From: JAENVU01 sp046598395
GTDB lineage: Bacteria > Actinomycetota > Acidimicrobiia > IMCC26256 > JAENVU01
Direction of reading: 5' to 3'
DNA: 64,000 nt
Assembly (NCBI GenBank): GCA_046598395.1
Contig: JBKJIQ010000040.1
Location: forward strand, 62,001-126,000
Positions 58,657 through 64,000 of this stretch are shown in pieces; position 1 is the first letter of the stretch, and every line of letters begins with the position of its first letter. The notes beneath the pieces were generated by a model. That model saw only the letters and a program-made list of their open reading frames with translations, had not been told where the DNA came from and did no database searches. Made by a program: the position numbers and the translations under genes.

Positions 58657-60237
58657 TCAGCCCGCCGAGACTCCGGTGGATCGGGTGACGTACGCGGGAC
58701 TCGCCGCCCCGGGCTTGGCCGGGTCAGACAGCACACCGAGCACGGCACCGCCAACACGCCGGAGCCGCGTTCCCGCCCGCTCCGCGTCGCGCAACTTCGT
58801 CACTCCGTGCTGCGCGATCATCAGGGTGGCATCCGAAAGTTCCGCGAGTACCAGCGTTGCCGGCTCGACCGTGGGCGACGGTCCCGCAATCACCACGTAC
58901 TCACACTGTTCGGTGAGGCGACGCAATACGGTGCGTGCTCGTGCAACGGTGAGTTCGCTGACCGCGATGCCGTCGTCGAGCACACGCAGGCGACCGCCAG
59001 TTTGCTGCTCGTGGACCACGGAAAGACGAGCCCGCGGCACCGGCGCCTCAAACTCGTCATCACCCGTCACGTCTGCGACGCCGCGGCACGCCGCGTAGAC
59101 CACTCGTGCGCCCGACTCGGCAATCGCCTGCGCAATACGCCGCGCGGTGCCCTCGGGCGCAGGGCCGTCGACTCCGCAGAGCAGCACCACGTTCGGCTTA
59201 CTCCGTCCGAGCAGATGCACGAGCTGAAGTCCGACTTCATCGACGGTGGCCCCAGCCCCGGTGACGACACCGCGGGGAAGCGACCCCTTCGAGTTGGGCA
59301 ACACGCCCAGCACCCGAGCACCCGCGCGGCGAGACTCACTCGAGTCCCCGCTACGGAAACGACCGGCGAGCTCCTCGCGTCCGTAGACCACCGCCACGGC
59401 AATCAACAGGATCGCCAGGCCACCAAGAATCGACCAACTCATCGGCTTCGGGAAGTCCGGGTCGAGCGGACGGGTGGCCTCTTCATAGATCTCGACGCCA
59501 CCGTCGGCAGTGAGCGCGTCGGTTGCGCCCGCGGTGGCCTTCGTGAGCGTGTCGGTGAGTTGTCCGTTCGCCGAGTCGAACTGCGCCTTGAGCGCCGGAT
59601 ACGTGGGATTTGTGGTGGCCAAACCATTGAGCTTGTTGCTCAGGTCGTTCACCGTAGCTTCCAGCTTGGTCGCAGACGCCTGGTTCTGTGCGGCCCTCGT
59701 GGTGAGTTTGTCTCTCGCCTTCCCGGCACGATCGGCCACCACAAAATCGGCCGCGGCGTTCGCCGACGCTTCTGCCAATTCCGGCGTGGAGGCTGAAGTG
59801 TCGATGCGAATCAGCGGCGATGCTTCGAGGCCGGTCGCGACCACGTTGTCGACATCGGCAAACCGTTTCGCACCGAGTGTCTTCGCGAGCGCGGTACGCA
59901 ACCGCGGCGTTTCGGTGGAGACGATGACCGCACGCTGTTCTTTGGTGAGGTCGACTGACTTGCCCGCCAAGTCAAAAATGTTTTGGCTCTGGTCGTTGAT
60001 TCGGATCCACGCAACGGAGGAATACCGCTTCGGGAGCTGGCTACTGCCCGCGTAGATCAGCGCGAACGCAAGCGCGAAGACACCGAGGAGCAGTAGCCCA
60101 CGCCGACGCAGGACTCGCATGACGCCGCCGAGACCCAACTCAAGCCGACTGGAACCCCCGAGAGTCTCAAGGTTTCGGTCACGTCGGATTGGTGCGGATA
60201 CTGGCTCGCCCGTAGGCATCAGATGATCGTCGATCAC
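58657..60237 (-). CDS. Wzz/Wzc-like chain-length protein with eroded kinase domain
   Basis: A 526-residue inner-membrane protein. Helix 1 is at about 47-63 (LLLGVFALAFALIYAG) and helix 2 at 268-285, framing an extracytoplasmic coiled-coil domain (about 100-260) as in Wzz. The cytosolic C terminus aligns with BY-kinases, but the Walker A Lys is lost (GVDGPAPEGTA, about 356-366), the A' Asp is replaced in VVYAACRG, and the Walker B Asp is replaced in YVVIAGPSP. No Tyr-rich tail is present. It should control chain length without kinase activity. A GTG at 60237 follows the upstream stop by one base; an ATG at 60219 is possible. Confidence 0.82.
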   Translation of the reverse strand: MIDDHLMPTGEPVSAPIRRDRNLETLGGSSRLELGLGGVMRVLRRRGLLLLGVFALAFALIYAGSSQLPKRYSSVAWIRINDQSQNIFDLAGKSVDLTKEQRAVIVSTETPRLRTALAKTLGAKRFADVDNVVATGLEASPLIRIDTSASTPELAEASANAAADFVVADRAGKARDKLTTRAAQNQASATKLEATVNDLSNKLNGLATTNPTYPALKAQFDSANGQLTDTLTKATAGATDALTADGGVEIYEEATRPLDPDFPKPMSWSILGGLAILLIAVAVVYGREELAGRFRSGDSSESRRAGARVLGVLPNSKGSLPRGVVTGAGATVDEVGLQLVHLLGRSKPNVVLLCGVDGPAPEGTARRIAQAIAESGARVVYAACRGVADVTGDDEFEAPVPRARLSVVHEQQTGGRLRVLDDGIAVSELTVARARTVLRRLTEQCEYVVIAGPSPTVEPATLVLAELSDATLMIAQHGVTKLRDAERAGTRLRRVGGAVLGVLSDPAKPGAASPAYVTRSTGVSAG

Positions 60238-60238
60238 C

Positions 60239-61147
60239 TCAGTATGCACCACCGCGAGAGGGTCGCAGAACGCGTCCGAAGGTTCGGGCGATGATCGAAA
60301 GATCTCCGCCGAGACTCTGGCCGAATGCGTACTGGACATCGAGCGCCACGCGAGTTGAGTACGAGACGTCATTGCGTCCCGAGACCTGCCAGAGGCCGGT
60401 CATCCCGGGCCGTGCACTCAACACAATCGGCATGTACTGACCGTATCGGCGCATCTCGGCCTCGGTGATCGGGCGAGGTCCGACCAAACTCATTTCACCT
60501 CTGAGCACGTTGATCAGCTGCGGAAGCTCATCGAGAGAGGTCTTGCGCAACACGCGTCCGACGGTGGTGACCCGAGGGTCGTCCTTGAGTTTGAAGTCCC
60601 GAGCGAACTCCTCGGCCAACGCCGGGTCCGATGCCAGGAGTTCCGCGAGTCGTGCATCGGCTTCTTTAACCATCGTGCGGAGTTTGAAGCAGCGGATGGT
60701 CTTACCGCCACGCCCAACGCGTTCGTGGCCGTAAAAGGCAGCGCCCTTGGATGTGATCCGGATGAGACCCGCGATCATGAGCATCAGCGGCCCCCAGAGC
60801 GGGGCGGTGACCACAACCGCAGTGACATCAAAAATTCTCTTCGACCCGTCACGGGCGGCCCGCGGCAGGACCGATACCGATGGTGGTGCAGCTTCGCGGT
60901 TCGCTCCGTCAACCGAAACGAGATCGAGCGAGCGAGCGCGTTCCTCAATGGTACGCAGGTCGATGACGACCTCGCCGGAGGTGGCGTCGACCGAAATCAC
61001 GCCGGGGAGATCATCGGGAGCTGCGCTCTCGCCACTCCGGAGTTCCAGGCCATTCAGAAGGCCGACGGCGCTCCTACCGCGAACCCGACGCCGGCGGGCA
61101 CGCTCCGTGATTCGTAGATCGAGTTCTGGATATACGCCGCTCGCCAT
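60239..61147 (-). CDS. Polyprenyl-phosphate sugar-1-phosphate transferase (priming enzyme)
   Basis: A 302-residue initiating transferase that loads the first sugar phosphate onto undecaprenyl phosphate. The catalytic core has KRIFDVTAVVVTAPLWGPLM, the membrane anchor, then FKLRTMVKEADARLAELLAS, TSLDELPQLINVLRGEMSLV, the GPRPIT motif and ARPGMTGLWQVSGRND. Unlike WbaP it lacks the four N-terminal helices, having instead about 110 polar residues. The ATG at 61147 has a GAGG five bases upstream; an upstream in-frame ATG is less likely. It heads the operon running to 50955. Confidence 0.88.
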   Translation of the reverse strand: MASGVYPELDLRITERARRRRVRGRSAVGLLNGLELRSGESAAPDDLPGVISVDATSGEVVIDLRTIEERARSLDLVSVDGANREAAPPSVSVLPRAARDGSKRIFDVTAVVVTAPLWGPLMLMIAGLIRITSKGAAFYGHERVGRGGKTIRCFKLRTMVKEADARLAELLASDPALAEEFARDFKLKDDPRVTTVGRVLRKTSLDELPQLINVLRGEMSLVGPRPITEAEMRRYGQYMPIVLSARPGMTGLWQVSGRNDVSYSTRVALDVQYAFGQSLGGDLSIIARTFGRVLRPSRGGAY

Positions 61148-61482
61148 GGAACCTCGCGCCCCTTTCTCCCCAGTTCGTCCGGATCGTGCGACGCGTGAGA
61201 CGACGTGGTGAGAAAAACCTGACCCCGTCGCTCCCGATGCCCACGAACGAGCAAATGCCTCCGTGTTCCGGGCTCTATACGCCTCCCGGAAGACCACTGA
61301 ACCTACCACCCAAATTGGAATTTTACAACCAATAACGCCGGGATTGAGTCACCTGACCCATTCAAGGGATCCCGACCATCCCGTCGATACCTCCAACTGA
61401 CACCGAACCCCGGACGGCCTGCATTTGCGCGGAGAGCGAGCTCCGCATGCGGCCCCCGACCCCGACCCAAAGGAGCTATCCG
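61148..61482. other. Divergent regulatory region of the exopolysaccharide locus
   Basis: About 335 bp without a gene, between the priming transferase and the secreted protein. It contains the only markedly AT-rich patch nearby, with TTTACAACCAAT at 61322-61333; a near copy (TTTACAATCAAT, 62832-62843) lies upstream of the epimerase gene. The right end carries AAAGGAG (61469-61475), the ribosome site of the gene at 61483. Confidence 0.5.
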
Positions 61483-62670
61483 ATGCCGTCGAAACAGTCG
61501 CCGTCGTACCATCGAATCCGGTACCTGATCGCGCTCTGCGTGGCCTTCGCGGTGCTGCTGGCGCCACAACTGGCTGGAGCGAGCGCGGGTTCACCGAAGC
61601 GCCTGGATGCCCGAGAGGCCTCCGCGCACCGGCACCACCACAAGCACCACCACCGTCACCACCGTCACCACCGGCACCACCGGCACCCCGGGACCACGAC
61701 CACCACCACTCGTCCGGCACCGGACCCCACCCCAATACCGGACCCCACCGCAATACCCGACCCCACCCCAATACCGGAGCCCACCCCAATACCGGACCCC
61801 ACCCCAATACCCGACCCCACTCCAGTACCGGTGGCGAGCGAGTGTCTGGCCCAAGCGCCCACACAAACGGTGACCGGTAATCAAACGAGTCGCTACCGTC
61901 CCGACTTCAGCGGACCAACGGTGATCGACGCACGGGGCGCGACCTGGACTCAGGTTGATGCCTGGCCCGTCTCGATTACCGGCAGCGGCAGTGTCTGCAT
62001 CGATGGTGGTTCCATCGTGGGCACCTACGCGCTCAGCACCGTTTGGGACGTCTTCCACCACACCGGTGGATTCAGCATCGCCAACCCGAACTCCACCGTC
62101 GAGAACGTCTCGGTTCACAACTACGGAGACGCCATCAACATCCGCGATGGAGCGAGCAACTGGCGGGTTCGTGGTGCACACACCACCCTCATCCACGATG
62201 ATTGCCTCCAGGACGACTACCTCAACGCCGGAGTCATCTCGGACTCACTCTTCGACGGTTGCTACGTGGGCATCTCCACGCGGGCATCGTCGAACAACAC
62301 CACTTCGGATGGCCACACCAACACCCTGACGCTCGACTCCTCACTGCTCCGTTTGGCCCCCATGCCGACGGTGTACAAAGGAACCGCTCCGGGCCACGGT
62401 GGGTTCTTCAAGTGGGATGACGCGGCACACCGTTCGCCGAAGCTCGCGCTGCACAACAACGTGTTTCGCGTGGACCAGACCCCGAACCACGGATCCCTCG
62501 GACTTCCCGACGGCTACCAAGTGGATTGCTCGGGCAACACCATTGTCTGGCTCGGCGGCGGGGCGTTCCCCGAAGCCGCGTCGTGGTTGGCGAAGTGTCC
62601 TGACACCCACATCGTGACGGCAAAGTCCACCTGGGACAACGCAGTCACGGCGTGGAAAGCAGTGCACTGA
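61483..62670 (+). CDS. Secreted beta-helix-like protein with His-rich and Pro/Thr repeat linker
   Basis: A 395-residue exported protein. A signal peptide ending near GASA is followed by a 20-residue run of His with few Arg/Lys (about residues 49-68), a Thr run, six DPTPIP-type repeats (about 81-116), and a C-terminal 265-residue domain paralogous to that of the protein at 50955: matching blocks include MPTVYKGTAPGHGGFFKWDD, a YVGISTRAS/YVAFSARRS pair and a shared DGCY motif. There are no Calx-beta domains here. The ATG follows AAAGGAG. It may be surface-attached and bind metal or polymer; no catalytic residues can be named. Confidence 0.78.
   Translation: MPSKQSPSYHRIRYLIALCVAFAVLLAPQLAGASAGSPKRLDAREASAHRHHHKHHHRHHRHHRHHRHPGTTTTTTRPAPDPTPIPDPTAIPDPTPIPEPTPIPDPTPIPDPTPVPVASECLAQAPTQTVTGNQTSRYRPDFSGPTVIDARGATWTQVDAWPVSITGSGSVCIDGGSIVGTYALSTVWDVFHHTGGFSIANPNSTVENVSVHNYGDAINIRDGASNWRVRGAHTTLIHDDCLQDDYLNAGVISDSLFDGCYVGISTRASSNNTTSDGHTNTLTLDSSLLRLAPMPTVYKGTAPGHGGFFKWDDAAHRSPKLALHNNVFRVDQTPNHGSLGLPDGYQVDCSGNTIVWLGGGAFPEAASWLAKCPDTHIVTAKSTWDNAVTAWKAVH
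61627..61686 (+). repeat. His-rich low-complexity coding segment
   Basis: Twenty codons almost all CAC with occasional CGT/CGG or AAG, encoding HRHHHKHHHRHHRHHRHHRH. It directly precedes the Pro/Thr repeats. Confidence 0.85.
61723..61830 (+). repeat. Six 18-bp tandem repeats encoding DPTPIP units
   Basis: Unit GACCCCACCCCAATACC(G/C) repeated six times in frame with minor changes, giving a Pro-rich spacer between the His-rich segment and the folded domain. Confidence 0.85.
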
Positions 62671-62695
62671 CCCAACCCGTCTAGCAACACGTGAT

Positions 62696-62731
62696 CGAAA
62701 ACGCGCGGGCCCTCCGGCCCGCGCGTTTTCG
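62696..62731. terminator. Strong rho-independent-type terminator, bidirectional
   Basis: A perfect 16-bp stem (CGAAAACGCGCGGGCC with GGCCCGCGCGTTTTCG) around a 4-nt CTCC loop, including four A before and four T after the GC core, 25 bp behind the secreted-protein stop. Confidence 0.85.
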
Positions 62732-62918
62732 CGCGCACGGTCCCCCGGGTCACCGCCACCGCGGTCATCGTGACCCCGTAGGTCGTTGGATTCATTCAGC
62801 TACCTACCGGGAAAGTGACGGTTTTGGCCGGTTTACAATCAATGGCCACCTCCAGGTCGAACGCATCCGTCGCCGACACGACCAGGACCGGCGCGCAACG
62901 CAGCAACGCAGGAGAGCC

Positions 62919-63923
62919 ATGAACGACGTGAACCCCTCACTGACCACCGACACTGCGACGAGCGGTGGTCGGCGCATGCTCGTCACCGGTGCCGCCGGTT
63001 TTGTCGGCAGTCACCTGGTCGACACGCTCCTCGCTCGAGGCGACACCGTGATCGGGGTTGACTGTTTCACGCCGTACTACGCGCCCGAAGCAAAGCGCCA
63101 CAGCCTGAACGCCGCCCAGGAAAATCCGCGCTTCACCCTCGTGGAAGCCGACCTGCGCGACACCGATATCACCGCGATGCTCGACTCGGTGGACACCGTG
63201 TTCCACCAGGCCGCGCAACCCGGAGTTCGACTCTCATGGTCCGACGGCTTCTCCGAGTACGCGAGCCACAACGTTCTGGCCACCCAACGGCTCCTCGAGG
63301 CCGCCCGTGACGCCGAAGTACGCAAGGTTGTGTACGCGTCGTCGTCATCGGTGTACGGCAACCAGGCTCGGTATCCAACCGTCGAGACCGACCTGCCAAG
63401 GCCCTACAGCCCCTACGGCGTCACCAAATTGGCGGCCGAACATCTGTGCTCGCTCTACGCCGAGAACTGGGGAGTCGACACCGTGGCGCTCCGCTACTTC
63501 ACAGTGTTCGGACCTCGTCAGCGCCCCGACATGTCGATTCATCGTCTGTGCGAGGCCGTCGGTACCGGGGCATCGTTCCCGCGTTTTGGCGACGGCAAGC
63601 AAGTGCGGGAGTTCACCTACGTGACTGACATCGTGGCGGCCAACCTGCTCGCGGGCGACGCCGAGGTTGCGCCCGGCACGGCGATGAACATCGCCGGCGG
63701 GGGCGAGATCACGCTGAACGAACTCATCGCCATGGTCGGCGACCTCGCGGGTACCAAGATAACGATCGAGGATCACCCGGCCCAGGCCGGTGATGCCAGA
63801 CGCAACGGCGGCGCAACGGACCGCGCTCGGAATCTGCTCGGGTGGGAACCGTCGGTCAGCCTGCGCGACGGCATCTCGGCTCAGTTGGCCTGGCACGACG
63901 ATCGACGACGCGTCAGCGTCTGA
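62919..63923 (+). CDS. NAD-dependent epimerase/dehydratase (UDP-sugar 4-epimerase type)
   Basis: A 334-residue extended SDR acting on nucleotide sugars. The cofactor motif is VTGAAGFVGSHLVDTLLARG, the catalytic triad lies in VYASSSSVYGNQ and PYSPYGVTKLAAEH (Tyr-x3-Lys), and FGPRQRPDMSIHRLCEAV is typical of UDP-glucuronate or UDP-glucose 4-epimerases. An AGGAGAG site precedes the ATG. It probably supplies a precursor for the adjacent exopolysaccharide. The exact sugar is uncertain. Confidence 0.87.
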   Translation: MNDVNPSLTTDTATSGGRRMLVTGAAGFVGSHLVDTLLARGDTVIGVDCFTPYYAPEAKRHSLNAAQENPRFTLVEADLRDTDITAMLDSVDTVFHQAAQPGVRLSWSDGFSEYASHNVLATQRLLEAARDAEVRKVVYASSSSVYGNQARYPTVETDLPRPYSPYGVTKLAAEHLCSLYAENWGVDTVALRYFTVFGPRQRPDMSIHRLCEAVGTGASFPRFGDGKQVREFTYVTDIVAANLLAGDAEVAPGTAMNIAGGGEITLNELIAMVGDLAGTKITIEDHPAQAGDARRNGGATDRARNLLGWEPSVSLRDGISAQLAWHDDRRRVSV

Positions 63924-63927
63924 GCAC

Positions 63928-63948
63928 CGACGGCTTCCCGTCGTTATT
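63928..63948 (+). terminator. Short terminator-like hairpin after the epimerase
   Basis: CGACGG-CTTC-CCGTCG forms a 6-bp stem with a stable loop, followed by TTATT, just behind the stop codon. Confidence 0.5.
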
Positions 63949-64000
63949 CGAGGGAAGTCCGATCGCGGGCGACTGCTACAGTGCTCTGCCTCTCCTGGAG

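Noticed and set aside
61723..61830. CRISPR-like array of 18-bp repeats
   Set aside because: The repeats are contiguous, in frame and encode DPTPIP units of a secreted protein; there are no spacers.

Overview
The window looks like chromosomal DNA of a high-GC actinobacterium (Actinomycetota), most plausibly from the class Acidimicrobiia or a close relative; the class assignment is an inference. Pointers are mshA (mycothiol), an RsiG/AmfC-family anti-sigma protein, a SigC-like ECF factor, an F420-type LLM oxidoreductase, a CYP142-like P450, heavy use of GTG/TTG starts, ATGA/GTGA gene overlaps, and many promoters whose -10 element lies only 6-11 nt before the start codon (leaderless mRNAs). There is one tRNA gene (Lys-TTT), no rRNA, no CRISPR array and no recognisable insertion sequence.

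Layout. 0-8 kb: proC (cut by the left edge), a YbjN protein, mshA, an XRE regulator and an RsiG homologue; then superoxide dismutase, a DUF1295 membrane protein, MoaD, a MaoC hydratase, a LON-domain protein, a SirB1 protein and a Fur-family regulator. 8-12.8 kb: a copper-type module, YcnI and CopC-CopD with a zinc-finger anti-sigma factor, divergent from a SigC-like ECF factor and an unknown membrane protein. 12.8-15.8 kb: a HIT protein and divergent znuA / znuCB with two candidate Zur boxes. 15.8-19.7 kb: three SDRs, a hotdog thioesterase and an LLM oxidoreductase. 19.8-22.7 kb: a cobalt/nickel ECF transporter (cbiMQO). 22.7-23.3 kb: a PIN toxin-antitoxin pair.

23.4-41.6 kb is an amine/polyamine catabolism region: potA, potD, potB, potC and mmsA on the minus strand; gamma-aminobutyraldehyde dehydrogenase and a class III aminotransferase divergent from them; then, after a vapBC pair and a bioA-bioF-bioD operon, an Lrp/AsnC regulator, a second class III aminotransferase, alanine dehydrogenase, an APC permease and UspA. 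The two halves share an identical 15-bp promoter motif with a second partial copy exactly 31 bp upstream, suggesting that one AldR-like regulator controls both.

41.6-51 kb: csrA (58 aa), a LuxR-type regulator with a degenerate receiver, two P450s, tRNA-Lys, an OB-fold protein, a KimA-type potassium permease divergent from a KdpD-like kinase and KdpE, a two-repeat alpha/beta-barrel protein and an enoyl-CoA hydratase. 51-64 kb: an exopolysaccharide locus on the minus strand (priming sugar transferase, Wzz-like protein with an eroded kinase domain, GT4, Wzy, Wzx, two P-loop kinases) bracketed by two paralogous secreted proteins, with an NDP-sugar epimerase on the plus strand at the right edge.
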